Source: Wolbachia endosymbiont of Cylisticus convexus (lineage in GTDB: Bacteria > Pseudomonadota > Alphaproteobacteria > Rickettsiales > Anaplasmataceae). From it: a DNA stretch of 36,540 bases. A program made the translations under genes and the position numbers. Each line of letters starts with the position of its first letter. Positions within the stretch are counted from its first letter, which is position 1. Below are positions 9,923 through 18,485 of the stretch, in pieces. The stretch is from positions 1-36,540 of the forward strand of contig NZ_QPIP01000004.1 of the NCBI RefSeq assembly GCF_003344345.1, written 5' to 3'. Below the pieces are notes generated by a model. It had not been told where the DNA came from and did not search any database. It saw only the letters and a program-made list of their open reading frames with translations.

Positions 9923-10358
9923 TTTCCTTCATCTCCTCAAATGACTTATATAAATATTTTAATCTTAAAACTTGCGTAGCAGCTTCATCAAAATTTTTTA
10001 TAGCAAAAGCATTAATTAGGTTTTTAGTACAATCTTTTATTTTCTCATTAATCATTCTATTTGCAAATTGCAGATCATCGCAGTTTAGCAAGTATTCTCT
10101 TATTTCCATTGATTCATTTAATATTTCAGGATCAAGATGCTCTTTTTTGCTTTTTGCGCCAAAAAGATCCAACAAATACTCAGCACGCTTTAGTGGTGAC
10201 TTTAGCACCTGATAAGCTTTGTTGATATTTTCCATGTTTTGAGACTCTCTTTCATTTATATCAGTTTTGCTTAGCTCAATATATTTTTTCTCCAATTCAT
10301 CAAAGCTGATGTGAAAAGCCGGTTCAATTCCAAATAATGTAAAATAGTTGCTAGACAT
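9900..10358 (-). CDS. hscB: HscB, J-domain co-chaperone of HscA
   Basis: A 152-residue co-chaperone that delivers IscU to HscA and stimulates its ATPase. The N-terminus SSNYFTLFGIEPAFHIS and the block NINKAYQVLKSPLKRAEYLL match HscB, and the C-terminal helical part should bind IscU. The invariant HPD tripeptide is absent: the position reads roughly INE within KTDINERESQNM. The ATG at 10358 is chosen because it overlaps the iscA stop by 8 bases and gives the family N-terminus; an in-frame ATG at 10394 would lie deep inside iscA. The gene overlaps hscA by 23 bases, suggesting translational coupling. Identity is good from position and flanking motifs; activity is uncertain. Confidence 0.88.
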   Translation of the reverse strand: MSSNYFTLFGIEPAFHISFDELEKKYIELSKTDINERESQNMENINKAYQVLKSPLKRAEYLLDLFGAKSKKEHLDPEILNESMEIREYLLNCDDLQFANRMINEKIKDCTKNLINAFAIKNFDEAATQVLRLKYLYKSFEEMKENAASSNF

Positions 10359-10755
10359 GAAAACTCTCTCCACAACCACATTTTCCTTTCTCATTAGGGT
10401 TTTTGAAAATAAAACCCGATGAAAATTTTTCCTCTACATAGTCCATTTCAGAGCCAAGGATAAACATGATAGATTTTGGATCGATCAGTACCTTGACTTT
10501 TTGACCATCACTGCAGCTTTTTTCAATTACTGACTCTAAAGGACGAATATCATATGCATATTCAATATCATATTTTAAACCAGAACATCCTTTTTGCTTA
10601 ATTAGGACTCTTATTCCTATTGCTTCTTCAAGGTTAATATGCTTTTTTTGATCCAATAAATACCTTACCCTTTCCACTGCATTTGCAGTTATAGTGATAA
10701 GTTTTTTATTCTTTTTTACAGTTTTACCTCCGCCTACTTCTCGATATTCACTCAT
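10351..10755 (-). CDS. iscA: IscA/HesB-type Fe-S carrier
   Basis: A-type carrier that accepts iron or clusters and hands them to target proteins. The three family cysteines are present: KQKGCSGLKY, and the C-terminal CGCG in KGKCGCGESF. From the ATG at 10755 the protein has 134 residues, with an extension before the domain that begins near ITITANAVERV. A start 48 bases further upstream (10803) is possible but would overlap iscU by 38 bases; the chosen start lies 10 bases after the iscU stop with a GAGA purine stretch ahead. It is the second gene of the iscU-iscA-hscB-hscA unit. Confidence 0.92.
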   Translation of the reverse strand: MSEYREVGGGKTVKKNKKLITITANAVERVRYLLDQKKHINLEEAIGIRVLIKQKGCSGLKYDIEYAYDIRPLESVIEKSCSDGQKVKVLIDPKSIMFILGSEMDYVEEKFSSGFIFKNPNEKGKCGCGESFHV

Positions 10756-10765
10756 GCTTTGGTTC

Positions 10766-11158
10766 TCAATGTCCACCTTTACTTTGTTTGCTTTGATAAT
10801 CATGAATAGCAGCTTTTATAGCGTCTTCAGCAAGCACCGAGCAGTGTATCTTCACTGGCGGCAAAGACAACTCTTCCACTATTTGAGTATTCTTTATCTG
10901 TGTAACGTCACTGATGGTTCTTCCCTTTATCATCTCTGTTAATAAGGAACTTGAAGCAATGGCAGAACCGCAACCAAAAGTTTTAAATTTTGCATCTTCA
11001 ATAACACCTTTGTCATTGACCTTTATCTGCAGCTTCATTACATCACCACATGATGGTGCACCAACTAAACCAGTACCAACATTTGGATCATTTTTATCCA
11101 GGGAACCAACATTCCTTGGATTTTCATAATGATCTAAAATTTTTTCATTATAACTCAT
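10766..11158 (-). CDS. iscU: IscU, Fe-S cluster scaffold
   Basis: A 130-residue scaffold on which IscS-derived sulfur and iron are built into [2Fe-2S] clusters. Ligands are intact: Cys37 and Asp39 in GAPSCGDV, Cys63 in FGCGSA, Cys106 in KIHCSVLAED. The HscA recognition motif LPPVK is at residues 99-103, so the chaperone docking site is kept even though HscB lacks HPD. First gene of the operon. The usual upstream partners iscS and iscR are not in the window: ftsY lies divergently 176 bases away. The desulfurase must be encoded elsewhere. Confidence 0.97.
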   Translation of the reverse strand: MSYNEKILDHYENPRNVGSLDKNDPNVGTGLVGAPSCGDVMKLQIKVNDKGVIEDAKFKTFGCGSAIASSSLLTEMIKGRTISDVTQIKNTQIVEELSLPPVKIHCSVLAEDAIKAAIHDYQSKQSKGGH

Positions 11159-11184
11159 AAAATTACCCGTAAACCATTACTTGC

Positions 11185-11190
11185 ATTATA
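11185..11190 (-). promoter_or_regulatory. possible -10 box of the isc operon
   Basis: Read on the minus strand, a perfect TATAAT lies 27 bases before the iscU ATG. The segment 17 bases further upstream (TTTAGT) is a poor -35 match. No IscR-like palindrome was recognised in the 176-base spacer. Confidence 0.35.
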
Positions 11191-11334
11191 ACATATTTAG
11201 GTTAAGAACTAAAGTAAAATATACTAGCAAGCGTTATTTTTACTCACAAAATATATGGATTACGAGTGTATTTACTTTACAAATACATATAGTACATGTC
11301 ATTCTTTATATTATAATTTTAGAAGGAGTATTTC

Positions 11335-12246
11335 TTGAGTTTATTTAGTAATCTTTATCAAGGACTATTAAAAACCTCTTCTCGCTTTAGTGATGGAGTA
11401 AAAAATATCTTTTCTGGCAAAAAAAAATTAGATCAGTCGCTTTTAGATAAGCTGGAAGAGCTGCTGATCAGCATGGACATTGGTCATAAAACTTCTAGAC
11501 TGCTTATTGATAAGCTCACAAGTATCAAATTTGAATCAGAAGTTGAGCATAACGTTATCACACAGCAGTTAATGAGCGAAATAGAGGCGATATTAAACCC
11601 TGTCGTGCAACCGTTAATTTTAAATAAAAAACCACATATAATAATGGTATGTGGAGTAAATGGTAATGGTAAAACCACAACTATAGGTAAGCTCGCATAT
11701 AAATATAAGGAGATGGGAAAGTCCGTTATGCTTGTTGCATGCGATACATTTAGAGCTGCTGCTAGTGAACAATTAAACATTTGGGCAGAACGCTCTGGTT
11801 GTTCTATCGTTACTGGAGAGTACGGTAGCGATTCTGCGAGTGTGGCATATAGAGCTGTAAGTCAAGCTATGAAAGATAACGTTGATGTTGTTCTAATTGA
11901 CACAGCAGGAAGGCTGCAAAATAATGTGAACCTTATGGAGGAGTTATCAAAAATATATAGAACGATAAAGAAATTGGATGATGATGCTCCTCACGATGTT
12001 ATCTTAGTCCTTGATGCAACTACCGGCCAAAATGCTTATAGCCAATTAGAGGCATTTAGCAAGATGGTTAATGTTACCGGGCTAATCGTAACAAAGTTAG
12101 ATGGCACTGCTAAGGGCGGAGTAGTAATTGGACTTGCAGAAGCTTATAAGGTAAAGTTACATGCTATAGGAATTGGTGAAAGTATAGAGGACTTAAAGGA
12201 GTTTACTAGTAAAGAGTTTGCTGAAGCGTTATTTAATTGTAATTAA
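11335..12246 (+). CDS. ftsY: FtsY, signal recognition particle receptor
   Basis: A 303-residue SRP GTPase that receives Ffh-bound ribosomes at the inner membrane. The NG domain is complete: G1 GVNGNGKTTTIGKLA near residue 104, the insertion-box DTFRAAASEQL near 140, G3 DTAGRLQNN near 185, and G4 TKLDGTAKGG near 245. The acidic A domain of E. coli FtsY is lacking, as in many alphaproteobacteria; the N-terminal helix (SLFSNLYQGLLKTSSRF) probably binds lipid. The start is TTG at 11335 with a strong AGAAGGAG site. Its last 14 bases overlap radA on the other strand. Confidence 0.96.
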   Translation: MSLFSNLYQGLLKTSSRFSDGVKNIFSGKKKLDQSLLDKLEELLISMDIGHKTSRLLIDKLTSIKFESEVEHNVITQQLMSEIEAILNPVVQPLILNKKPHIIMVCGVNGNGKTTTIGKLAYKYKEMGKSVMLVACDTFRAAASEQLNIWAERSGCSIVTGEYGSDSASVAYRAVSQAMKDNVDVVLIDTAGRLQNNVNLMEELSKIYRTIKKLDDDAPHDVILVLDATTGQNAYSQLEAFSKMVNVTGLIVTKLDGTAKGGVVIGLAEAYKVKLHAIGIGESIEDLKEFTSKEFAEALFNCN

Positions 12247-13576
12247 AGACTTCTCTTAATTCCCTTACGTGACTAAGCTTGATTATCTCAATATCATGAG
12301 AAGAGTAATTACCATTTTTAGGCATAATTGCTTTTTTGAATCCTAACTTTTGTGCTTCTTTTAGTCTAAGATCAGCATGCGAGACATTCCTAATTTCTCC
12401 TGAAAGTGCAACTTCGCCACAGATTATTGAAGAAGCTGGCAGCGGTAAATTTACTACACTTGAAATAAGGGAAGCAGCAACAGCAAGGTCAGCCGATGGT
12501 TCCTGTATTTTCAATCCTCCTGCGATATTTAGATACACTTCTTTATCATGCAAAAACATCTTGCAACGAGCATTTAGCACTGCAATGATCATAGCCAATC
12601 TATTAATATCCCATCCAACTACTGCCCTTCTTGGAGTTGCCATATTAGTCCCTGCTATTAATGCTTGCACTTCCATTAAAATTGGCCTTGAACCTTCAAT
12701 TCCTGCAAATACGGCGCTGCCAACTACTTCTCTGTCATGGGCCATCAGAAACAATGATGATGGATTATCAACAGGCACAAGTCCTGCTTCAGACATCTCA
12801 AAAACACCAATTTCATTTGCAGGGCCAAATCTATTTTTAATAGTGCGTAAAATGCGATATTGATTACTATTTTCACCCTCAAAATATAGTACTGTATCTA
12901 CCATATGCTCCAGGGTTTTAGGTCCTGCTATTTGTCCATCTTTCGTTATATGGCCAACTATCAAGAGAGAAATACCATCTTGTTTTGCAAGAACGGTCAA
13001 TTCATGAGCACAGGTGCGAACTTGAGTTACAGTTCCTGGCGCTGATGTGACTTTGCTATCGTACATAGTTTGTATAGAATCAATTATTAATAACCTAATA
13101 CTTTTATTTTTTCTTATTGTTGTTACTACATCAGTTAAAGACACTGTAGATAAAAGCTTAATTTTAGGTTCGTTTATCTTAAGACGCTTTGCTCTGAGGC
13201 TCACTTGCTCTAAAGATTCCTCGCCAGACACATAAAGACATTCAAAAGAGGAAAGTTGTACAACATTAGCTGCAATCCTAAGCAAAAGAGTAGATTTTCC
13301 AATTCCAGGTTCACCACCAATTAAAATACTAGCTCCCTGAACGATACCCCCACCAAAAACTCTATCTAATTCTTCTATTCCTGTTAAAAAACGATCCGGA
13401 GTAATAATTTCACTACCTGATAATGCCTTTATTGGATTTGGGGTAGATGTACTTCTCGTTTCTGTTTTTAGCACTATTTCTTCGACAACCGTATCCCAAT
13501 TATCACATGCAACGCACCTTCCTACCCATCTTCCAGTGCTATGACCGCAGAACTGACATACGTATACAGTCTTCAT
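12233..13576 (-). CDS. radA: RadA/Sms DNA repair protein
   Basis: A RecA-related ATPase that drives branch migration in recombinational repair. A zinc finger (CQFC ... CVAC) lies in the first 30 residues. Then come Walker A GGEPGIGKSTLL near residue 88, the RadA-specific KNRFGPANEIG near 250, and a C-terminal Lon-protease-like domain (about 330-440) including VVGWDINRLAMI and CGEVALSGEIR. The ATG at 13576 is chosen; a TTG three codons upstream (13585) is also in frame, and neither has a good ribosome binding site. The 3' end overlaps that of ftsY by 14 bases, so the two transcripts converge without room for a separate terminator. Confidence 0.95.
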   Translation of the reverse strand: MKTVYVCQFCGHSTGRWVGRCVACDNWDTVVEEIVLKTETRSTSTPNPIKALSGSEIITPDRFLTGIEELDRVFGGGIVQGASILIGGEPGIGKSTLLLRIAANVVQLSSFECLYVSGEESLEQVSLRAKRLKINEPKIKLLSTVSLTDVVTTIRKNKSIRLLIIDSIQTMYDSKVTSAPGTVTQVRTCAHELTVLAKQDGISLLIVGHITKDGQIAGPKTLEHMVDTVLYFEGENSNQYRILRTIKNRFGPANEIGVFEMSEAGLVPVDNPSSLFLMAHDREVVGSAVFAGIEGSRPILMEVQALIAGTNMATPRRAVVGWDINRLAMIIAVLNARCKMFLHDKEVYLNIAGGLKIQEPSADLAVAASLISSVVNLPLPASSIICGEVALSGEIRNVSHADLRLKEAQKLGFKKAIMPKNGNYSSHDIEIIKLSHVRELREVFNYN

Positions 13577-13951
13577 AAAAGCCAAAATTATAATTGTAAT
13601 AAAAATTAGTTAAATAGGTGAAACAAATTTAAACGCTGAGCCTTACAAATTTTGTAATGTTAAAATAATTCTCATAAGTTTTAAATCCATGTACAATAAT
13701 TGCACAAATTTATGATTTGACCAGCCGTCATTAAAAACGAAAAACTTACTTGGCCAATCGATTATTATGGTAAGTAGATTGGCGGAGTTTGTAAAGCAAC
13801 TTTTATATCTGTTCAGGTGTACGGTAAATAATTGAAACCTGTGCTTCTTTCCTTGTCATTCCAACTTCCATAATGTCATCCCAGTCTGGGATCCAGTCCT
13901 TTTTTGCCACTCTGCTGAACGGATACCAATTTTTAGTTTTGTTTCTATGGG
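13577..13951. other. intergenic region upstream of radA
   Basis: About 370 bases with no gene that I can support. It contains one short arm of the palindromic repeat family (13875-13896, listed separately), preceded by a partial copy (GTCATTCCAAC, 13855-13865). The right end adjoins the broken oxidase gene. Confidence 0.4.
13875..13896. repeat. short palindromic repeat arm
   Basis: The 22-base segment GTCATCCCAGTCTGGGATCC plus AG matches the arms of the element in hscA, but with a shortened loop (CCCAGTCTGGG). It is probably a remnant of the same dispersed family. Confidence 0.65.
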
Positions 13952-14443
13952 TCAGTTAGTACGAGCTTTGCCTTTAAGCAGATGTAAAAGCACAATTATT
14001 ACGAATAACATTCCACCAATAACTGATATAGCTCCACCCGTAATAAAACAAGCACGTGCCAACATTGATGAAATGTTTGGCAGATCTGCAACTTTTCTTA
14101 AGGCACCATATCCACCAAGCCAAACAAGGCCAGTAATATGGAGAAAATGTCCCAAACTGTATGCATAAATCTGTAATCTTGCTATGGAGCTTTTTATTTC
14201 TTTACAGCCCAATTTTGGTAACAGCCAGTAGATAAAATTCATGAAAGCTATAGTAATACCAACTACAGAACCGTGATAATGCGCAGGAATGGTGACGTTT
14301 CCTTCAATAGTTAGAACTCCAAGCACGCCTCCATAGATGAACAATACAAACGAGTGCAGTAAATAGTTGCCCTTATCATTGAGCAGGGTTTTTATGTGTG
14401 CGCCAAGAAAAGCGCTTAGAATACAGTTGGTCAACCTAGGCAA
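13952..14443 (-). pseudogene. C-terminal fragment of a heme-copper oxidase subunit I
   Basis: About 155 residues with four probable membrane helices. The segment TIPAHYHGSVVGITIAFMN followed by FIYWLLPKLG resembles the heme-ligand helix of heme-copper oxidase subunit I (compare VAHFHYVMS and FYYWFPK in aa3 oxidases). About two thirds of the protein, including the earlier histidine ligands and CuB site, is missing. Upstream in frame a stop codon lies at 14447-14449, and about 10 bases further an IS4-like element begins, so the gene was cut near the insertion. The TTG at 14443 is only the first possible start of the leftover frame. No N-terminal part was found on the far side of the IS element. 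Confidence 0.75.
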
Positions 14444-14454
14444 AGTCTAGCCAA

Positions 14455-15614
14455 CCATACGCGTCAAGTTAAGGAATGTAGAGAGCTTAAAGTAGATACC
14501 CTGGTCTTCCTATATCTGTCTTTCAAAGAAAACTTTGACCAGATTACAGTAAGCTTTTTAAGAAAAGTTTTCAAACTATTAACTTTATTCTTTAGTGCTA
14601 AAAATAACTCTCTAACCCGCCTTTTTAGCTCAATGAATGCCTTTGTTAAACTGTATTCTTTTTCATTTCTGTGCAACCAACTATGCCGTGAAATATAAGA
14701 ATTGCGCACAATTTAGCATATAGTTCACATAATACTCTGCACGGTAGCTTATCAAGTCTGATATGGCTTTTATACAATTTAAATAATTTGCCACCTTACT
14801 CTGTTGCTCAGCACTAATTTTATTTTCTGGAAATTAGTATTGACCAGTTTAACAATTTTTGTAGAGGATGTATATCCTTGTGATCTCGCTAATCTATTAG
14901 CTTTCCTTCTTCTGGCCATACTCAGTTAGTTTTTGACATATAATTCTTACTCTAATTTTTACTTCCTTTCCTAATCTTTTTCTGAAGATAATTGACCTTC
15001 CAAATACTCCAATAGCTCTATTTTTTGATTTATCATATATATTGGTATCAACGACTTACAAAATATGCACCTGCTTCGTCAATCTGTTTAAAAGAACTAG
15101 GCACAAAGTAGCCAAAATCAAAAAATCATTGGCTGTTCAAGATAATCCCTATAACCTCGATCTGACCTCCATTAAATTTAATTTATCTAGCGCTTGATTC
15201 AGGTAATCAAAGACTAACTGTAGCTTTATTCTTGATTTAGTATTACTCTCACAATCTCTATAGCTATCCTTTGTACATATCTTCCATGCTACCGGGTATG
15301 CTAATGTAACTGCTATCCAATAATTTAACGCTTCCTAATTGCTGTAAAATTTTGCAATCAACTTGCAAGATATTTTTAAAGAGAACCACAGATTCATTCT
15401 TTTCATAAATTCCACTGCTTCTTCAGTAAATCTGAAATCCAATTATAAACCTTGTTGTAATTGAGATTTTGTCTGCTTTTTCATTAAAAAATTCTTTGAG
15501 CTTTTTTGAGATGCAAGTTATTTTATTCATTGGTTCTCTCACTAAAAGTATACCTGGGAGAACTTATTATTCTATCTCTTTCATACCTTTATTTCCTTAA
15601 CTTGACGCCTATGG
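14455..15614 (-). mobile_element. degenerate IS4-like insertion sequence
   Basis: The ends are imperfect inverted repeats with 19 of 20 positions matching: CCATACGCGTCAAGTTAAGG at 14455-14474 and its complement CCTTAACTTGACGCCTATGG at 15595-15614. Inside, the minus strand encodes a broken transposase. At about 1160 bases it is shorter than an intact element of this type would be, in line with an internal deletion. No target-site duplication is obvious. Confidence 0.8.
14464..15530 (-). pseudogene. broken IS4-family transposase
   Basis: The start codon would be at 15530 (NKITCISKKLKEFFNEKADK), but the frame stops after about 35 codons. Further pieces follow in other frames: a stretch around 15300-15440 containing KLLDSSYISIPGSMEDM, whose Asp would be the first catalytic acid, and the C-terminal stretch at 14464-14700 containing KAFIELKRRVRELFLAL and FSLKDRYRKTR. 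Several frameshifts, stops and an internal deletion make it inactive. I recognise the protein as a Wolbachia-type IS4 transposase from memory; the family call is supported by the piecewise match only. Confidence 0.7.
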
Positions 15615-15811
15615 TTTATTTTACACTCCCCTTTACGCTCAATTTGACCACTTATGTTTCTTTTGCTTCTTGGCTTGTCTCTTTTTTATTTCCTTTAACT
15701 CAGCATTCTTTATCTCTAAAGCCTTATTTTTTTCCTCTAACTTTTTAGCTTCGCTTCCAACTTTTTTATTTTCTGTTGTAAATCTTTCTAAAGTTCTAAA
15801 AGACTAACCAT
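15615..15811 (-). pseudogene. decayed ORF with coiled-coil start
   Basis: From an ATG at 15811 the minus strand reads MVSLLEL, a stop, then KDLQQKIKKLEAKLK, a further stop, and Lys/Glu-rich heptads in a shifted frame. This looks like a once continuous coiled-coil N-terminus broken by point changes. Some IS66-type transposases begin in this way, but I cannot assign it. It abuts the right inverted repeat of the IS4-like element. Confidence 0.4.
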
Positions 15812-15892
15812 GTTACCTCACTTTTACGATTGATTTTTATCTTACTTAGTCTACCTATTTTGCTGCTTTAATGAATGGATAAATAAATCATT

Positions 15893-16660
15893 TCACGCAC
15901 TGTCCTTAACTTGTTCTGTTTGATATCCACTACTACTTTCGCCTATAGCATTAGAATATTCTTCATCGTCAATGTATTCTTTTAGAACATATCCTCTGCC
16001 CCAAACGGTTTCTATGTGGCTTATTCCATCATTTGCATTTTCAAGTTTCTTACGTAATTTGCACATAAAAACATCAACTATCTTGTTATCTGAAGGTTCG
16101 TCCAAGCCATTGTAAAGATGGTTTAAAAACATTTCTTTTGTCAAAACCGTTCCTTTACGTAATGCCAACAATTCTATCATGGAATACTCTTTGTTAGTAA
16201 GGTGAACCGTTTTGCCTTTCACTTCAACAACCCTGTGGTCAAAATTGATATTTATATTACCAATCTTTATCACTGATTCGGGATGACCTTTAGTACGACG
16301 CACTATGGCCTTCATTCGAGCTAATAATTCGCTCTTATGAAATGGCTTGGTTAAGTAATCATCGGCACCATACCCAAGTCCTTTAGCTTTATGGTTGACG
16401 GCGGAGATACATGAAAGTATTAAAACAGGAACTTTGATTTTTGCACTTCTTAATCTTAACAGTATATCATATCCATCAATATCACCAGGCAGGTGTATAT
16501 CTAGAATAACTAGATCGTAACAATCTCCACCCGAGGAAACCATATTATTGTTATAATCTTGTGCAGAAGTAACAACGTCGCAAAAATGTCCATCGGAAGC
16601 TAAGGCATTAACTACAGTCTTTGCACTTACTTGATCATCTTCAATTAATAATATACGCAT
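15893..16660 (-). CDS. ctrA: CtrA, cell-cycle response regulator
   Basis: A 255-residue OmpR-type DNA-binding regulator. The receiver domain (1-118) has the acidic pocket EDD at 7-9, the phospho-acceptor Asp54 in VILDIHLPG, and Lys in TKPFHKSELLARM. The winged-helix domain contains VHLTNKEYSMIELLALRKG and TKEMFLNHLYNGLDEP, segments nearly invariant in alphaproteobacterial CtrA. In Caulobacter CtrA is phosphorylated through CckA-ChpT and controls replication and division; Anaplasmataceae keep it. The tail after residue 235 is Ser/Glu-rich and ends in KDSA rather than the Ala-Ala degradation tag of Caulobacter. It is divergent from gpsA across a 340-base spacer. Confidence 0.95.
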   Translation of the reverse strand: MRILLIEDDQVSAKTVVNALASDGHFCDVVTSAQDYNNNMVSSGGDCYDLVILDIHLPGDIDGYDILLRLRSAKIKVPVLILSCISAVNHKAKGLGYGADDYLTKPFHKSELLARMKAIVRRTKGHPESVIKIGNININFDHRVVEVKGKTVHLTNKEYSMIELLALRKGTVLTKEMFLNHLYNGLDEPSDNKIVDVFMCKLRKKLENANDGISHIETVWGRGYVLKEYIDDEEYSNAIGESSSGYQTEQVKDSA

Positions 16661-17000
16661 ATTTTACACCCCATAAATAATTTATAATTTTAGTAATATA
16701 TATAACCAAGGAAAGTAACAAATCAAATTTTTATTAACGAATAATAGAAATTACACTTATTAATTAATAGTTAACATGTCGTTCCAAAATTATACAAGTA
16801 GATCTAAAATATAATAGACATATTATATACTATAATAATAATAGTATTTTTAGTAAACATTGAAAAAAAGCTATTCTTATTAAAAGAATACTTAAGTTAA
16901 TAGATATTTAACTATTTTTTATATCTATGTTATATTTTTAATTTACTTGTTTTACTGTTTTACTGTTTTAAATTATAAGTAATACTTTCAGGAATATTGA
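16661..17000. other. divergent intergenic region ctrA / gpsA
   Basis: 340 bases, very A+T-rich, holding the start regions of both genes. A short tandem repeat of TTTTACTG (about 16949-16967) lies before gpsA. Many TTAA words occur, but at this base composition they do not support CtrA sites. An AGGA at 16990-16993 is the gpsA ribosome binding site. No RNA gene was recognised. Confidence 0.4.
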
Positions 17001-17984
17001 GTGGCAATATCAATTTTAGGTGCTGGTGCATGGGGTACAGCAATTGCAATTTCATTAAGTAGTAAGAAAAATGTAATTTTGTGGACTCGCAATGAGGCCA
17101 CATTTGAATCAATTAAGGGGAAAAGAGAAAGTGACAAGCTACCTGGTTATCCAATTTCTGATAATGTATCAGTAAAATTAGCTATTGAAGATACAGTTAA
17201 TGCTTCAGTAATAATCCTAGCTGTTCCCACTCAGTCTCTAAGAGAAATATGTCATCAATTGCATGATTGTAACCTAAAAAAAAATGTAGCAGTAATTTTG
17301 GCTTGTAAAGGAATAGAAAAATCTACATTAAAATTACCTAGTGAAATAGTCAATGAAGTTTTACCTAATAATCCTATTGCTGTTTTTTCTGGCCCTAGTT
17401 TTGCTATAGAAGTTGCAAGAGAATTACCATATTCGATGGTTCTTGCATGTCAAAATGATGTATTATGTCCAAAATTAGTATCAGAGCTACAGCAAGAAAA
17501 CGTTAAGTTATATCTCAGTAGCGATGTTATAGGTATACAAGTTTGTGCAGCGTTAAAGAATGTTTTTGCTATAGCATGTGGGATTGTTCTAGGTAGCAAG
17601 CTTGGGTTTAATGCTCATGCAGCATTGATTACGAAGAGTATGAGCGAAATTAAGAATTTATACTCGGCAAAAGTTGGTGACCATAATATAGATATGAATA
17701 CACTACTTGGGCCAGCATGTTTAGGTGATCTAGTTATGACATGCACATCCTTGAGTTCAAGAAATCTATCTTTTGGATTTAAAGTAGGTAGTAATAACAA
17801 TAGCTTTGATGTTCAGCAAATTTTATCAGAAGGCAAATCAGTGATTGAAGGCTTTAACACTGCTAAGTCCGCGTTTGATTTAGCAGGAAAGCTAAAGATA
17901 AAAATGCCTGTATGTGAAGCGATCTATAGATTATTATATGAAAATACCTCCATAAAAGATACTATTTCTGTTCTTGTAACTTAG
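17001..17984 (+). CDS. gpsA: glycerol-3-phosphate dehydrogenase [NAD(P)+]
   Basis: A 327-residue cytosolic enzyme that reduces dihydroxyacetone phosphate to sn-glycerol-3-phosphate, the backbone of phospholipids. It has the dinucleotide fold ILGAGAWGTAIA at the N-terminus, then AVPTQSLRE, ACKGIEK, FSGPSFAIEVAR, the catalytic-lysine region CAALKNVFAIACG, and LGPACLGDLVMTC. The start is GTG at 17001 with AGGA 7 bases ahead; the glycine-rich loop begins five residues later, so no longer start is needed. It is followed 19 bases later by pgpA, also a phospholipid gene, suggesting a small glycerophospholipid operon. Confidence 0.95.
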   Translation: MAISILGAGAWGTAIAISLSSKKNVILWTRNEATFESIKGKRESDKLPGYPISDNVSVKLAIEDTVNASVIILAVPTQSLREICHQLHDCNLKKNVAVILACKGIEKSTLKLPSEIVNEVLPNNPIAVFSGPSFAIEVARELPYSMVLACQNDVLCPKLVSELQQENVKLYLSSDVIGIQVCAALKNVFAIACGIVLGSKLGFNAHAALITKSMSEIKNLYSAKVGDHNIDMNTLLGPACLGDLVMTCTSLSSRNLSFGFKVGSNNNSFDVQQILSEGKSVIEGFNTAKSAFDLAGKLKIKMPVCEAIYRLLYENTSIKDTISVLVT

Positions 17985-18003
17985 TTTTGTATTTCGGTAT
18001 ATT

Positions 18004-18485
18004 ATGAAATTTTTATATAAACTGATATCAACATGGTGGCTATCTGGCACGGTAAAAAACATGCCAGGTACTATAGGCAGCTTGGCTGCTTACCCAATTG
18101 TTCCTGTAATACTGAGTGACAGAATTTTAGGTGTAGCAATTATTTTTTTTTATTTTTGATTGGATTATGGTCTACAGGCAATTATATACAACATTACAAA
18201 GCTCCATGTGATCCAAAAGAGGTAGTAATTGATGAAGTAGTTGGTCAATTGCTGACAGTACTTCTAGTTTCAATATTATTAGACCAAGAAATGAATAGCT
18301 CTGTATTATTGGTGTGCTTTTTCTCCTTTAGGTTTTTTGATATAATAAAAGTGTGGCCTATAAATTTGATTGATAGGAATACCAAAGGTCCTTTGGGTAT
18401 TATGCTAGATGATGTTGTAGCCGCAATTTTAGCCTGCGTTTTTATAGGAGCCTTTTATTGTTTATTGTTGGTTTATGCAGGATAA
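18004..18485 (+). pseudogene. pgpA: phosphatidylglycerophosphatase A, frame broken in a T tract
   Basis: PgpA removes phosphate from phosphatidylglycerophosphate at the inner membrane. The first part (18004-18159) reads WWLSGTVKNMPGTIGSLAAY and stops at a TGA at 18157-18159. The second part continues in another frame from 18156 with DPKEVVIDEVVGQ, FRFFDIIKVWPI and GIMLDDVVAA, all typical PgpA. Adding one T to the nine-T run at 18143-18151 would join them into a protein of about 160 residues. All motifs are kept on both sides, so sequencing error or slippage-rescued expression is more likely than true loss. It overlaps the next gene by 11 bases. Confidence 0.88.

Noticed and set aside
15506..15748. 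Plus-strand 80-codon hydrophobic frame
   Set aside because: Opposite to the decayed transposase start and coiled-coil ORF; hydrophobicity follows from Lys-rich codons on the other strand.
16661..17000. Possible CtrA binding sites (TTAA-N7-TTAA) next to ctrA
   Set aside because: TTAA words are expected by chance at this base composition; no full consensus pair stands out.
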